Under the pieces are notes generated by a model. It was not told the DNA's origin. It did not search any database and worked only from the letters and a program-made list of their open reading frames with translations. From Vandammella animalimorsus (lineage in GTDB: Bacteria > Pseudomonadota > Gammaproteobacteria > Burkholderiales > Burkholderiaceae_C), in the NCBI RefSeq assembly GCF_002285265.1, contig NZ_NSJB01000001.1, positions 248,001 to 312,000 of the forward strand: a DNA stretch of 64,000 nt, given 5' to 3'. Positions 17,634 to 27,250 of this stretch are shown one piece after another. A program made the position numbers and the translations under genes. How positions within the stretch are numbered: the stretch's first letter is position 1; each line of letters opens with the position of its first letter.

Positions 17634-20600
17634 TCAGCGGTTGTGCGGGTTCTGGGGATCGACGTTAAAGCGCGCCACGGCCTCATAGGCGGCCTTGGCG
17701 CGCATGTAGTTGACGCGGGCGGCCTCGCGCGCCTCGGCCTCCTCTTCGAGCTTGCGCGCGTGGTAGCGGTGGCCGCGCGTGGATTGGTGCGCCAGCGCGG
17801 TGAGGATCAGCAGCGTGGCGCCCACCACCACGGCAAACACGCCCAGGTCGAAGAACATGGCGCTGGCAATGTGGATCTCGCCCAGGTAGGGCAGCTGCAG
17901 GTGCGCCGTGTGCGTGGTCATGAAGGGGTAGTCCCAATAGAACGCGCCGGCGCCGGTGGCAATGGCGCAGGCCAGGCCGAAGGCGATCCAGCGGCGCGGG
18001 TACAGCGTCAGATTGGCCTCGACCCACTGCGTGCCCGAGACGATGTACTGCAGCAGCAGCCCCAGCGAGAACACCAGCCCGGCCACGAAGCCGCCGCCGG
18101 GCTCGTTGTGCCCGCGCATGAAGAAGTACACCGACACCAAGGTGGTGATGGGCAGCAGCAGCCGCACCAGCACGGCCGGCACGGTCAGGTAGCCGATGGC
18201 CGTGTCCTTGGCCTGGCGCGGGTTGAACAAGTCGGTGATCAAGTCGCCGGGCAGCACGCGCTGCTGCATGGGCAGGTCCATGGTCTCGCGCGCTGGGCGA
18301 AAGCGCCGCAGCAGCGCATACACCGTCAGCGCCACGATGGCCAGCACGACGATCTCGCCAAAAGTGTCGAAGGCGCGGAAGTCCACCAGCATCACGTTCA
18401 CCACGTTGGTGCCGCCGCCCTCGGTGTAGGCGCGCTCCAGGTAGAAGGTCGAGGCGCTGTCGTCAAACGGGCGGCTGAGCATGGCGTAGGTCAGCAGCGC
18501 GATGCCGCAGCCGGCAATCAGCGCAATCACCAAGTCGCGCGCGCGCCGCGCCTGGGCCACGCTCTGGTCAATGGCCCAGCTGGCCGGGCGGATGGATTTG
18601 TCGCGCTGGGGCAGCCAGCGCAGCCCCAGCAGCAGCAAGATGGTGGTGGCGATTTCCACCGTCAGCTGCGTCAGCCCCAGGTCCGGCGCGGAGAACCACA
18701 GAAAGCTCAGCACCACGCACAGCCCGGTGGCGCCGAGCATCACCATCGAGGCCAGGCGGTGGAACTTGGCCTGCCAGGCCGCAGCGATGGCGCAGACAGC
18801 GCCCACGAACCACAGCGCGCCAAAGCCCGGCGAGATCGGCTGCACGGCGCGCTCGCCAATGGTCAGCCCGCCATGCCACAGCGGCAGGCCCACGGCCAGG
18901 AAGGTCACCATGACGACCCAGAACATCTGCCACTGCAGGCGGTTGGTGGTCAGGCGCAGGCGCAGCGAGCGGCTGGTGCGCGTGAGCGAGGCCAGCGCGT
19001 ACTCGAAAATGCGCTGGCCCGTCAGCGTCCAGGTGAAGGCGTAATCGACCAGATAGCCCTTGCCGCGCACGTAGCGCGCCACGAAGAAAAACAGGCCCGT
19101 GCCCACCACCAGCGCGATCACGCTCATGATCAGCGGCTTGTTGATGCCGTGCCAGATGGCCAGGCTGTACTCGGGCAGCTGGCCGCCGACCACGGGCGTG
19201 GCCGCCGCGGCCAGGAAGCTGCCCACCGTCAGGTTCGGCAGCACGCCCACGGCGCAGCAAATCACCACCAGCAGGCCCACGGGCACGTTCATCCACACAG
19301 GCGGGTCGTGCGGCTTCTTGGGCAGGTCCTCGGCCTTGGGGCCGAAGAACACGTCGTAGGCAAAGTGCAGCGAATAAATGGCGCTGAAGATGCCGAAGGT
19401 CACCGCCAGCACCGGCAGGCTGGCCTGGATGTAGGCGGGCGCGTGCACCAGCACCGTCTCGGCAAAGAACATCTCCTTGGAGAGAAAGCCGTTGAAGAAC
19501 GGCACGCCGGCCATGGCCGCCGTGGCCACCAGCGCCAGCACCGTGGTCACCGGCATGAGCTTGCGCAGGCCCGAGAGGCGCCGGATGTCGCGCGTGCCCG
19601 CCTCATGATCGACGATGCCCACCACCATGAACAGCGAGGCCTTGAAGGTGGCGTGGTTCATGATGTGAAAGACTGCGGCCACGGCCGCCAGCTCGCGGTT
19701 GAGGCCAAACAGCAGCGTGATCAGGCCCAGGTGCGAGATCGTCGAATAGGCCAGCAGGCCCTTGAGATCGTTCTGGAACATGGCCATGAAGGCCGCAAAC
19801 AGCAGCGTCGTGGCGCCGACGATGCTCACAATCCAGAACCACTCCTGCGTGCCGCTGAGCACCGGCCAGAAGCGCCCGAGCAAAAACACCCCGGCCTTGA
19901 CCATGGTGGCCGAGTGCAAATAGGCCGACACCGGCGTGGGCGCGGCCATGGCATTGGGCAGCCAGAAGTGGAACGGGAACTGCGCGCTCTTGGTGAACAC
20001 CCCCAGCAGCACCAGCACCAGCACCGTGGTGTAGGCGCTGTGGTTGCGGATCTGCGAGCCGGCGGCCAGCACATTGTCCAGGTCGTAGCTGCCGACGATG
20101 TGCCCCAGCAGCAGCGCGCCGGCAAACAGGCACAGCCCGCCCGCGCCGGTGACCGTCAAGGCCATGCGCGCGCCGCGGCGCGCATCCTTGCGGTGGTGCC
20201 AGTAGCCGATCAGCAGGAAGGAAAAGATGCTGGTCAGCTCCCAGAAGAAGGCCAGCTGGATGATGTTGCCCGCCAGCACCACGCCGGCCATCGAGCCCAT
20301 GAAGGCCTGCAGGAAGGAGAAAAAGCGCGGCACCGGATCCTGCGGCGACATGTAATAGCGCGCATACAGCACCACCAGCGCGCCAATGCCATACACCAGC
20401 ATGGCAAACATCCAGGCAAAACCGTCCATGCGCATGGACAGGTTCAGGCCATAGCTGGCCAGCCAGAGAAAGTCCTGCTCGTACAGCTCGCCCCGGGCGA
20501 TGCCCGGAAAGTACAAGGCCAGCTGCACGGCGCAAAACAGCGCGATCAGGCCGGCCATCGTGGACTCGATATTGCGCGCGTTGGAAGGCAGCGCGCTGGC

Positions 20601-20657
20601 AATCAGGCTGCCAATGAACGGCAAGAGAACAATGGTACTGAGTGCGACGGGCTCCAT
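17634..20657 (-). CDS. mrpA: monovalent cation/H+ antiporter fused subunit A/B
   Basis: A 1,007-residue membrane protein combining MrpA and MrpB. The N-terminal half is NuoL-like ([29 protein letters not shown], and HSATMVKAG with its conserved Lys). The C-terminal part holds the MrpB-like domain ([14 protein letters not shown]) and a charged tail. Fusion of A and B is the mark of the six-gene (group 2, Pha-type) systems, which exchange K+ or Na+ for H+ in pH and salt homeostasis. It is the first gene of the operon mrpAB-C-D-E-F-G; the promoter must lie in 20658-20813. Confidence 0.96.
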   Translation of the reverse strand: MEPVALSTIVLLPFIGSLIASALPSNARNIESTMAGLIALFCAVQLALYFPGIARGELYEQDFLWLASYGLNLSMRMDGFAWMFAMLVYGIGALVVLYARYYMSPQDPVPRFFSFLQAFMGSMAGVVLAGNIIQLAFFWELTSIFSFLLIGYWHHRKDARRGARMALTVTGAGGLCLFAGALLLGHIVGSYDLDNVLAAGSQIRNHSAYTTVLVLVLLGVFTKSAQFPFHFWLPNAMAAPTPVSAYLHSATMVKAGVFLLGRFWPVLSGTQEWFWIVSIVGATTLLFAAFMAMFQNDLKGLLAYSTISHLGLITLLFGLNRELAAVAAVFHIMNHATFKASLFMVVGIVDHEAGTRDIRRLSGLRKLMPVTTVLALVATAAMAGVPFFNGFLSKEMFFAETVLVHAPAYIQASLPVLAVTFGIFSAIYSLHFAYDVFFGPKAEDLPKKPHDPPVWMNVPVGLLVVICCAVGVLPNLTVGSFLAAAATPVVGGQLPEYSLAIWHGINKPLIMSVIALVVGTGLFFFVARYVRGKGYLVDYAFTWTLTGQRIFEYALASLTRTSRSLRLRLTTNRLQWQMFWVVMVTFLAVGLPLWHGGLTIGERAVQPISPGFGALWFVGAVCAIAAAWQAKFHRLASMVMLGATGLCVVLSFLWFSAPDLGLTQLTVEIATTILLLLGLRWLPQRDKSIRPASWAIDQSVAQARRARDLVIALIAGCGIALLTYAMLSRPFDDSASTFYLERAYTEGGGTNVVNVMLVDFRAFDTFGEIVVLAIVALTVYALLRRFRPARETMDLPMQQRVLPGDLITDLFNPRQAKDTAIGYLTVPAVLVRLLLPITTLVSVYFFMRGHNEPGGGFVAGLVFSLGLLLQYIVSGTQWVEANLTLYPRRWIAFGLACAIATGAGAFYWDYPFMTTHTAHLQLPYLGEIHIASAMFFDLGVFAVVVGATLLILTALAHQSTRGHRYHARKLEEEAEAREAARVNYMRAKAAYEAVARFNVDPQNPHNR

Positions 20658-20813
20658 GATGGGGCCGGATTCTACGGGCTTGCGCTTTGGCGGACTTTCA
20701 AAAGCGCTTCAAACCCCCATTGCAGTGGCCCCATCGCGCCAGGCAAGGGCTGCGTGAGCCTGGCCGCTGTTGGGCCGCAGGGTTTTGCAGACTTTCTCAC
20801 CGCTGCAAAGCGC
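20658..20813. other. intergenic region upstream of the mrp operon
   Basis: About 155 bases between the mrpAB start and the terminator of the next minus-strand gene. It should hold the mrp promoter. I see no convincing -35/-10 pair and no coding potential. Confidence 0.4.
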
Positions 20814-20853
20814 AAAAACGCGGCCAATGGCACAGGCCATTGGCCGCGTTTTT
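20814..20853. terminator. strong 17-bp-stem terminator
   Basis: AAAAACGCGGCCAATGG (20814-20830) and its complement at 20837-20853 flank a CACAGG loop. The stem ends in A5/T5, so it works in both directions. It lies 65 bases after the stop of the small lipoprotein gene on the minus strand. Confidence 0.9.
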
Positions 20854-20917
20854 GCAGCGCCGCAGGCCGCCCGATTCAAGTGGGCGAGTGCGGTGCGAGG
20901 ATTTTGAGGGTGGCTGC

Positions 20918-21337
20918 TCAGGGGCGGGCCAGGCGCCAGTTGCCCTCGAGCAGGCCCTCGCCCAGCCTGTCGCCGGGCTGCTTGTCCTTGGCGAAGTAAT
21001 ACAGCGGCATGCCCTTGTAGGCCCATTGCTTGCTGCCGTCGGCGCGCACGATGATGCTGTAGTCGCCCAGCGGCTTGGCCTTGCTGTCCACGCCCAGCGG
21101 CGGCCAGTTGACGGCGCACTGGTCATTGCACACCGAGGTGCCGCTGTGCGCCTTGTCCTTGGCGAAGGTGTAGAGCGTCATGCCCTTGGGGCCGATGAGC
21201 ACGCCGTCGGTGGCCTGGGTCGGGCTGACGGGCACGTTGGCAATCTCCTGCTGCGGCTCGGCCGGCTTGCGGGCGCTGCCGCAGGCAGTCAGGGCGGCTG
21301 CCAGGGCAGTCAGGGCAATCAATTGAATGGGTTTCAT
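20918..21337 (-). CDS. COG4315-type secreted-repeat lipoprotein
   Basis: A 139-residue lipoprotein (lipobox LTAC, Cys19) with two copies of the short secreted repeat found in COG4315/PF03640 proteins: GMTLYTFAKDK with CNDQCAVNWPP, then GMPLYYFAKDKQPGD. The two Cys in CNDQC are typical and may form a disulfide or bind haem or metal. Function is unknown; homologues are exported. It is a single-gene unit with its own terminator, preceded by a dispersed repeat copy. Confidence 0.88.
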   Translation of the reverse strand: MKPIQLIALTALAAALTACGSARKPAEPQQEIANVPVSPTQATDGVLIGPKGMTLYTFAKDKAHSGTSVCNDQCAVNWPPLGVDSKAKPLGDYSIIVRADGSKQWAYKGMPLYYFAKDKQPGDRLGEGLLEGNWRLARP

Positions 21338-21388
21338 GGCAAGAGCCTCCTGGGCTGATTAAAAGGAACGGGCAGTGTAAATGATGCC

Positions 21389-21637
21389 TTAGAGCGTGTT
21401 CTGCTCGCACGTTGACAAATCCAAGACCTGGCCGCTGACTGGCATCGCCATCCCGCAGGCCGCGCTCGTCATGCCCGCGCAGGCGGGCATCCAGCGCCAC
21501 CCTTGCGCACGAGCGGGGGATGGGCCAACGGCAGCGCCGCCCGCCCGCGTCGCGACTGGACACCCGCCTTCGCGGGTGTGACGAAGAACAAGCGGCACTT
21601 GCAGGAAATGCCTTCATCAGAATCGAAACCGCTCTAG
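21389..21637 (+). repeat. dispersed repeat family 1, copy A
   Basis: About 249 bp beginning TTAGAGCGTGTTCTGCTCG and ending CGAAACCGCTCTAG, so the tips form a short inverted repeat. It contains two hairpins, ATGCCCGC-GCAG-GCGGGCAT (loop slightly changed) and ACACCCGC-CTTC-GCGGGTGT. It is nearly the same sequence as 23884-24132 (opposite orientation) and 63086-63351. It lies in the gap between the COG4315 lipoprotein and the VOC gene. The open frames inside are by-products of the hairpins, not genes. Confidence 0.9.
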
Positions 21638-21847
21638 GCGCAGTTTCTCAACTCGTTCTACCCCGCAAAGTCCAGCCGGGTCGCTGGTGGCAAGTGCCCT
21701 GTGGCAGCGTGAGGCCGATGGAAGTTGTCATGATGCATCCAGGGCGCCAGCTCACCGGCACGATGCCAAGGCGGCGCTGCGCCAGATGGGCTTGCAGGGC
21801 AGCATCCGCAACGGCGGCAAAGGCCTGGAGATTGGCTGAGTGCGCGC
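21638..21847. other. intergenic remainder with a possible gene remnant
   Basis: About 210 bases between repeat copy A and the VOC gene. From about 21732 the plus strand has a short in-frame stretch ending at TGA 21838-21840 whose last residues (LRQMGLQGSIRNGG...) look protein-like, but there is no start or recognisable family. It may be the eroded end of a gene disrupted near the repeat, or chance. Confidence 0.25.
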
Positions 21848-22258
21848 TCAGCCCTTGGCCGGTGCGGCGGCAGGGCGGTGGATGGCGCAGAGCTTGTGGC
21901 CGTCGGGGTCGCGCACGTAGGCCAGGTACAGCGGGCCCATGGGGGTGTCGCGCAGGCCGGGCGGGTCTTCGACCGATTGGCCGCCATGGGCCACAGCGGC
22001 GTCGTGGAAGGCCTGCACCTGCTCGGGCGATTGGCATTTGAAGCCGATGGTGCCGCCGTTGGCGGCTGTGGCGGGCTGGCCGTTGAGCGGCTCGGTCAAG
22101 GCGAAGGTGCTGCCATCGTGGCGGTAGAACAAGCGCCATTGGCCACTGGCTGCCTGGTTGCGCGTGGCCGCAGCCGCGCCAAGCACGCCCAGCACGGCGT
22201 CGTAAAAGCGCTGCGAGCGATCGATGTCGTTGGAGCCGAGCATGATGTGGTTGAGCAT
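21848..22258 (-). CDS. VOC family (glyoxalase-like) protein
   Basis: A 136-residue protein with the vicinal-oxygen-chelate fold pattern. It begins LNHIMLGSNDIDRSQRFYDAVL, has a middle GGTIGFKCQSPEQV strand and ends near YVRDPDGHKLCAIH. These are usually metal-dependent lyases or dioxygenases or non-enzymatic resistance proteins; this subgroup is uncharacterised. The predicted metal ligands (His4, the C-terminal region) are partly present. It is separated by 60 bases from ppx on the same strand. Confidence 0.85.
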   Translation of the reverse strand: MLNHIMLGSNDIDRSQRFYDAVLGVLGAAAATRNQAASGQWRLFYRHDGSTFALTEPLNGQPATAANGGTIGFKCQSPEQVQAFHDAAVAHGGQSVEDPPGLRDTPMGPLYLAYVRDPDGHKLCAIHRPAAAPAKG

Positions 22259-22318
22259 GGATGTCCTTTCAGGATGGGGGTGGACAGGGCGAGGACGTGG
22301 CGCGGCGCTATCACTGCA

Positions 22319-23818
22319 TCACAGCACTTCGATGGCGATGTGCAGGCCGAATTTGTCCCAGGCGGCGGCTTCTTCCTGCAGCAGGTAGAAAGAGCGCGGG
22401 TATTGCTGCGCCCAGGCTTGCGGCAGACTCAGGCGCAGTGCGCCGCTTTTGCGCAGCGTCCATTGCAGTGCGTCCAGCTGCGGGCGCTGGCGGGCGTGGC
22501 ACAGCAGGGCGGCCAGGCGCAGGCACAGCAGCTGGCGGGTGAAGACGGGCTGGTCGCTGATGTCCTGGGCGACTTTCTTGAGCTTGCCGCGGTGCCCGAC
22601 GATGAGCCGCGCCAGGCGTTCGCGCTCGGAGGGCAGAAAGCCCGGGCAATCGCCGTGGCGCAGGATGTAGGCGCCGTGGTGGTGAAAACGCTCGTAGGCG
22701 ATGCTGATGCCGATCTCGTGCAGCTGCGCGGCCCATTGCAGCACCTGCAGCTCGTCCTCGCTCCAGTGGCCAGGGTCCAGCGCGGCCCAGATGTGTGCGG
22801 CCGCTTCGGCCACGCGCTGGCCTTGCTCGCGGTCGTAGCCGAAGCGTTGCAGCAGGCTGGCCACGGAGTTGTGGCGGATGTCGCGCTGCTTGGCGTCGTG
22901 GTCGTCGCGCTGGATCAGATCCAGCAGCGCGCCCTGGCGCAGGGCGCCGTCGGAGGTTTGCATGCGCTCGATGCCCAGCATCTGCATCAGCGCCAGCAGC
23001 ACGGAGACGCCGCCGCCGATGACGGGCTTGCGGTCTTCGCGCAGGCCCTCGAAACACAGCCGGTCCACGTGCTGGGCTTCGATCAGCCGGGCCTTGAGCT
23101 GCTCTACTTGGCTGCGGGTGATGGTCTGTGGCGCGCCGCCGAGCTGGTGCAGGATTTGCGCCACTGCGCCCATGGTGCCCGATGCGCCATAGACGCATTC
23201 GCGCGGGTAGCGGGCAAAGCGCGCCAGGTGCTCCTCGATGATGGCGCTGGCGGCCACCTCGGCCTTGGCGAAGGCCTTGGCGCCAAGGCGCCCGTCGCCA
23301 AAGAAACGCTGCGACCAGGAGACGCTGCCGAAGGGGAAGGAGACGGTCTCCAGCGGCGTCTGGCCGATGCCGGCGATCAGCTCGGTGGAGCGCCCGCCGA
23401 TGTCGATCACCAGGCGCTGCTCCCGCACGTTGCGCGGCAGCAAATACGTCACGCCCTGGTAGATCAGGCGCGCTTCCTCTTGGCCGGAGATGACTTCGAT
23501 CGGGTGGCCCAGCAGCTGCTGGCCGCGTTCGAGAAATTGCGCGCGGTTGCGCGCCTCGCGCAGGGTTTGCGTGGCCAGCGCGCGCACCTGGCTGGGGGCG
23601 AAGTCGCGCAGCCGCTCGCCAAAGCGCGCCAGGCATTGCCAGCCGCGCTGCATGGCCGCTTCGTCCAGGCAGCTGTCGGCATCAAGCCCGGCGCCCTGGC
23701 GCACGGTTTCCTTCAGATAGTCCACGCGCTGCAGGTGGCCGTTGTGCAGGATGCTGATTTCCAGCCGGAAGCTGTTGGAGCCCAGGTCCACAGCGGCCAG
23801 GCGTTCACCGTCTTTCAT
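22319..23818 (-). CDS. ppx: exopolyphosphatase, Ppx/GppA family
   Basis: A 499-residue enzyme that hydrolyses polyphosphate (or pppGpp) processively. The N-terminal actin-like ATPase domain shows AAVDLGSNSFRLE (phosphate 1 motif) and VIDIGGRSTEL (phosphate 2 motif), with the catalytic Glu expected in the SGQEEARL segment. The C-terminal half is HD-like (AAQLHEIGI). Length matches Ppx. In many proteobacteria ppx lies beside ppk; ppk is absent here, and the gene is preceded by repeat copy B. Confidence 0.94.
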   Translation of the reverse strand: MKDGERLAAVDLGSNSFRLEISILHNGHLQRVDYLKETVRQGAGLDADSCLDEAAMQRGWQCLARFGERLRDFAPSQVRALATQTLREARNRAQFLERGQQLLGHPIEVISGQEEARLIYQGVTYLLPRNVREQRLVIDIGGRSTELIAGIGQTPLETVSFPFGSVSWSQRFFGDGRLGAKAFAKAEVAASAIIEEHLARFARYPRECVYGASGTMGAVAQILHQLGGAPQTITRSQVEQLKARLIEAQHVDRLCFEGLREDRKPVIGGGVSVLLALMQMLGIERMQTSDGALRQGALLDLIQRDDHDAKQRDIRHNSVASLLQRFGYDREQGQRVAEAAAHIWAALDPGHWSEDELQVLQWAAQLHEIGISIAYERFHHHGAYILRHGDCPGFLPSERERLARLIVGHRGKLKKVAQDISDQPVFTRQLLCLRLAALLCHARQRPQLDALQWTLRKSGALRLSLPQAWAQQYPRSFYLLQEEAAAWDKFGLHIAIEVL

Positions 23819-23883
23819 GTCGTTTCGATGGGGCGTTGCAACAGCGCGCGATTGTAGGCAAGGGCCCGCGCCTGCGTCGGGAG

Positions 23884-24132
23884 CTAGAGCGGTTTCGATT
23901 CTGATGAAGACAGCTCCTGCAAGCGCCGCTGGTTCTCGTCACACCCGCGAAGGCAGGTGTCCAGCCGCGACGCTGACGGGGTGGCGCTGCCGTTTTCCGA
24001 TCCTCTCGTACGCAAGGGGGGCGCTGGATGCCCGCCTTCGCGGGCATGACGAAAGCGAGCTACCTGCAAGATTGCGATGCCAGTCAGCGGCCAGGTCTTG
24101 GATTTGCCAACGTTCGAGAAGAACGCGCTCTT
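23884..24132 (-). repeat. dispersed repeat family 1, copy B
   Basis: The same element as copy A but reversed. It starts CTAGAGCGGTTTCGATTCTG and ends GAACGCGCTCTT. Its hairpins are ACACCCGC-GAAG-GCAGGTGT (one mismatch) and a perfect ATGCCCGC-CTTC-GCGGGCAT. It sits between the ppx start and the stop of the iron-type alcohol dehydrogenase gene, only about five bases from that stop. Confidence 0.9.
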
Positions 24133-24137
24133 GGCGT

Positions 24138-25301
24138 TCACATGGACTCTTGCAGCAGCTGCCGGTAGTCCTGCGCGCTGGCTTCGATGGGGTTGGTGGC
24201 GTGGCAGTGGTCGCGCAGCGCGCGCTCGATGATCAGGTCGAAGTCGGCCTGCCTGACGCCCATGGCGGCCAGCCCGCTGGGCATGCCCAGCTCCTGATTG
24301 CGTGCCTGCACGGCCTGGGCCAGTTGCGCTGCGGCCTGCGCGGCGCTGGCCTGCTCGGGCAGGGCCAGGCCCATGGCCTGGGCCATGCGCTGCATGCGCC
24401 GCTCCTGCTGCACGCTGGGGGCCTGGGCGTTGAAACGCAGCACCGCCGGCAGGAAGATGGCGTTGAGCGTGCCGTGGTGCAGTTGCGGATTGATGCCGCC
24501 CAGGCTGTGGCTGAGCGAGTGCACGCAGCCCAGGCCTTTCTGAAAGGCCATGGCGCCTTGCATGCTGGCGGCCATGAGATTCAGGCGCGCCTGGCGATCC
24601 TGGCCGTGCTGCGTGGCCTGGGCGATGTGGGCCCAGCCGCGCGCCAGGCCATCGAGCGCGATGCCGTCGGCCGGCGGGTTGAAGGCGGCGGCCATGAAGG
24701 TTTCCATGCAGTGGGCGATGGCGTCCATGCCGGTGGCGGCGGTCAGCCCAGGGGGCAGGCCCAGCGTCAGCTCCGGGTCGCAGATGGCCGCGCGCGGCAC
24801 CAGGTGCCAGGAGTGAAAGCCGAGCTTGCGGCCATCGTCAACGATGAGGATGGCGCCGCGCGCCACCTCGCTGCCGGTGCCGCTGGTGGTGGGGATGGCG
24901 ATCAGCGGCGCGACGGCCTCGCTGATGCGCGGCGAGCCGCCTTCGATGGTGGCGTAGCGCGTCAGCGGGCCCTCGTGCGTGGCGGCGATGGCCACGCCCT
25001 TGGCGCAGTCGATGGCCGAGCCGCCGCCCACGGCAATCAGGCCGTCGCAGCGCTGCTGGCGGTAGCGCTGCGCGGCCGCGCGCACGGCCGCCTCGGTGGG
25101 GTTGGGCGGCGTGGCGTCGAACACGGCGCAGTCCATGCCCTTGAGCTGGGCCAGCACGCGATCGACGATGCCCGCGGCCTTGACGCCGGCATCGCTGACC
25201 AGCAGCGGGCGGGTGATGCCGATGCGCTGGCATTCGCCAGCCAGCAGGGCGATGGCGCCAAAGTCGAACTGGACTTGCGTGACGTAATTGATGAAGGCCA
25301 T
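24138..25301 (-). CDS. iron-containing (type III) alcohol dehydrogenase
   Basis: A 387-residue NAD(P)-dependent dehydrogenase. The nucleotide-binding GGGSAIDCAKG, the conserved IPTTSGTGSE and the metal-binding His region (VHSLSHSLGG ... LHHGTLNA) define the family. Substrates include short alcohols, lactaldehyde or 1,3-propanediol; the specific one is unknown. The start at 25301 follows CAGGAG and gives the usual N-terminus; the frame is open upstream but without similarity. It is downstream of the PLP enzyme gene on the same strand, 56 bases apart. Confidence 0.93.
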   Translation of the reverse strand: MAFINYVTQVQFDFGAIALLAGECQRIGITRPLLVSDAGVKAAGIVDRVLAQLKGMDCAVFDATPPNPTEAAVRAAAQRYRQQRCDGLIAVGGGSAIDCAKGVAIAATHEGPLTRYATIEGGSPRISEAVAPLIAIPTTSGTGSEVARGAILIVDDGRKLGFHSWHLVPRAAICDPELTLGLPPGLTAATGMDAIAHCMETFMAAAFNPPADGIALDGLARGWAHIAQATQHGQDRQARLNLMAASMQGAMAFQKGLGCVHSLSHSLGGINPQLHHGTLNAIFLPAVLRFNAQAPSVQQERRMQRMAQAMGLALPEQASAAQAAAQLAQAVQARNQELGMPSGLAAMGVRQADFDLIIERALRDHCHATNPIEASAQDYRQLLQESM

Positions 25302-25340
25302 GTGGGTGTCTCCTGATGCTTGTTGTTGCGGGCCGCGCAG

Positions 25341-25358
25341 AGGTCTTGAACAGGCTCT
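25341..25358. repeat. solitary end of the MITE-like repeat (family 2)
   Basis: AGGTCTTGAACAGGCTCT matches the 18-bp right end of the elements at 29643-29805 and 52503-52666 at 16 of 18 positions. Its last base is the final base of the stop codon of the PLP enzyme gene. No second end is visible, so this is either a remnant or chance. Confidence 0.5.
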
Positions 25359-26446
25359 TAGACGATCAGCTCCTGAATCTGCCGCGCGCTGGCCTCGCAG
25401 GTCTGGATGTGGCCGGCCAGCCACTGTGGGTTGTAGTAGGTGGGCAGGTAGCGCTCGCCCGCATCGCACAGCAGCGAGAGGATGGAGCCCTGCTCGCCCT
25501 GGGCCTGCATGTGCTGGGCCAGGCGCAGCATGGCCACGAAGTTGGTGCCGGTGGACGGGCCCACGCGCCGCCCCAGCAGTTGCGACAGTGCGTGCATGGC
25601 GGCAATGGATTGCGCATCGCTGACCACTTCCATGCGGTCCACCAGCGTGCGCACGAAGCTGGGCTCCACGCGCGGGCGGCCAATGCCCTCGATGCGCGAG
25701 CCCGGCGCGCTCAGGCCGGCATCGCCGCAGCGGTGGTAATCGGCAAAGACCGAGCCTTCCGGGTCGGCCACGCACAGCTCAGTGGCGTAGCGCTGGTAGC
25801 GCACGTAGCGGCCAATGGTGGCGCTGGTGCCGCCGGTGCCCGCGCCCACGACGATCCAGCGCGGGATGGGGTGGCGCTCGCGCTGCATCTGCGTGAACAT
25901 GCTTTGCGCGATGTTGTTGTTGCCGCGCCAGTCGGTGGCGCGCTCGGCGTAGGTGAACTGGTCCATGTAGTGGCCGCCGGTCTCGGCGGCGATCTGCCGC
26001 GCCGCGTCATACACCTGGCCGGCTTGCTGCACGAAATGGCAGCGCCCGCCGTAGAACTCGATCAGGGCGATCTTCTCGGGCGAGGTGCTGCGCGGCATCA
26101 CGGCCACAAAGGGCAGGCCCAGCAGGCGCGCGAAATACGCTTCGCTGACGGCGGTGGAGCCGCTGGAGGCCTCGACGATGGTCGATTGCGGGCCGATCCA
26201 GCCATTGCACAGCGCATACAGAAACAGCGAGCGCGCCAGCCGGTGCTTGAGGCTGCCGGTGGGGTGGGTGGATTCGTCCTTGAGGTACAGATCAATGCCG
26301 ACCTGGGCAAAGCGCGGCAGCGGCAGCGGGATCAGGTGCGTGTCGGCGCTGCGCTGGTAATCGGCCTCGATGCGGTCGATGGCTTGGTGCAGCCAGGCGC
26401 TGTGGCCGGCCGCCGTGGGGGAGGGGGGCGATGTGTGTTGTGGCAT
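25358..26446 (-). CDS. PLP-dependent cysteine synthase family protein
   Basis: A 362-residue fold-type II PLP enzyme. Lys67 in [11 protein letters not shown] should form the Schiff base. SSGSTA contacts the substrate carboxylate and GAGTGGT binds the phosphate of PLP. It is longer than CysK (about 310) and resembles the Cds1-like cysteine desulfhydrase or CysK2-like branch, so it may make or break cysteine; the reaction is uncertain. ATG 26446 is chosen; the 21 extra codons upstream lack similarity. The next plus-strand gene is AT-rich and unrelated. Confidence 0.88.
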   Translation of the reverse strand: MPQHTSPPSPTAAGHSAWLHQAIDRIEADYQRSADTHLIPLPLPRFAQVGIDLYLKDESTHPTGSLKHRLARSLFLYALCNGWIGPQSTIVEASSGSTAVSEAYFARLLGLPFVAVMPRSTSPEKIALIEFYGGRCHFVQQAGQVYDAARQIAAETGGHYMDQFTYAERATDWRGNNNIAQSMFTQMQRERHPIPRWIVVGAGTGGTSATIGRYVRYQRYATELCVADPEGSVFADYHRCGDAGLSAPGSRIEGIGRPRVEPSFVRTLVDRMEVVSDAQSIAAMHALSQLLGRRVGPSTGTNFVAMLRLAQHMQAQGEQGSILSLLCDAGERYLPTYYNPQWLAGHIQTCEASARQIQELIV

Positions 26447-26695
26447 GGGGGCCGATTCTATTGACGGCGCCCGGCTTGCGCGGCCATGCAAAGCGCGGCC
26501 ACAGGTCACTCATGGCGCGCGAAAGCCTGCAGGGCCTGTAAAGTCACTGAAAAACACGGGAATTCTGAAATGCAACTCGCTTTGCATAAAAATGCTTGGG
26601 TCACGTCGGTCGCCGTATTTCTCCGATCATGATTAAAGCCCTGAAGGGTTATTTAGCTGACTTTCTCGATTGGTTTTTTTGAATGAGTTTTTGTT
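26447..26695. other. transition from G+C-rich to AT-rich DNA
   Basis: A 249-base gap between the divergent PLP gene and the AT-rich gene. Composition falls sharply after about 26540. It should contain promoters for both genes, but no clear consensus pair is seen. There is no coding potential. Confidence 0.4.
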
Positions 26696-27250
26696 ATGTT
26701 TTTGAGCAACGTATGTAAAGTTGTGCGGCGCAAAGCTATTCCCTATGTGAATATCGTCCGCTTTGGTGTAGTTGATGGTTTTTTATGCGGGTCGGAGATC
26801 ACTGATGAGTTGTATGTGGATGGGATGTGTTTTATTGCAAGAAAGTATGTCAAGTCGCTGAAGTTTGACTGCTTTTCAATCAAAATGATGCGCGCTTTCT
26901 TTGGCTCTCTTGGCGATGATTTTTCTAATGATTTGATGGGTTGTAAAAGAGAGTTTGGTGTCATCGACAATTTGTATGACTATCTTATTGATAGAGGTGC
27001 TATTGTGGGGATTCATCTGGAGCGGGAGTCTGTGTATTCTTTTTATGCTGGCATTGTTGTTGGTTGCAGCTCTAAGTGGATTGAGATGAAGGGGATTGAT
27101 CCTTTGGGTAATTTTTATGATGGCTTGATTGATATAAAAAAGAGTCGTGTGACGAAAGTGGAATATCAAACCAGATATCTCAGGGCGCTGGGTCTCGTTG
27201 CATCTGGCTATGCTGAAAGTCCATCCCAGGCCAAAAATATTGGTGGCTGA
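26696..27250 (+). CDS. AT-rich orphan gene, internally duplicated beta-rich protein
   Basis: A 184-residue protein of no family I can name. Its base composition is far from its neighbours: two sampled 60-base lines are 43 and 40 percent G+C, against about two thirds nearby. Codon use is AT-ending, so it was probably acquired recently. The protein shows two similar blocks, about residues 20-57 (GVVDGFLCGS ... YVDGMCFIARKYVKSLKF) and 115-160 (AGIVVGCSSK ... FYDGLIDIKKSRVTKVEY), suggesting a duplicated small beta-barrel. Similar short motifs occur in orphan immunity-like proteins, but that is only an impression. There is no signal peptide or clear ribosome-binding site. It stands alone on the plus strand. 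Confidence 0.75.
   Translation: MFLSNVCKVVRRKAIPYVNIVRFGVVDGFLCGSEITDELYVDGMCFIARKYVKSLKFDCFSIKMMRAFFGSLGDDFSNDLMGCKREFGVIDNLYDYLIDRGAIVGIHLERESVYSFYAGIVVGCSSKWIEMKGIDPLGNFYDGLIDIKKSRVTKVEYQTRYLRALGLVASGYAESPSQAKNIGG

Noticed and set aside
15461-17686. 741-codon version of MrpD as a C-D fusion
   Set aside because: The extra N-terminal part is out of frame with mrpC; mrpC is complete in its own frame and overlaps mrpD by four bases, so they are separate genes.
17622-20999. 1,125-codon plus-strand open frame opposite mrpAB
   Set aside because: Composition is dominated by Gln, His, Arg and Gly with no domain; it mirrors the reverse complement of a well-supported membrane protein gene. Long shadow frames of this kind are expected in G+C-rich DNA.
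23805-24141. Short frames translating to MPAKAGIQ-type peptides in the dispersed repeats (also 21389-21598 and 63086-63331)
   Set aside because: These arise from the hairpin repeats themselves; no start context or conserved protein.
24138-25775. Extended 545-residue form of the iron-type alcohol dehydrogenase
   Set aside because: The first about 158 codons overlap the PLP gene on the same strand in another frame and have no similarity; the canonical start at 25301 has a good ribosome-binding site.
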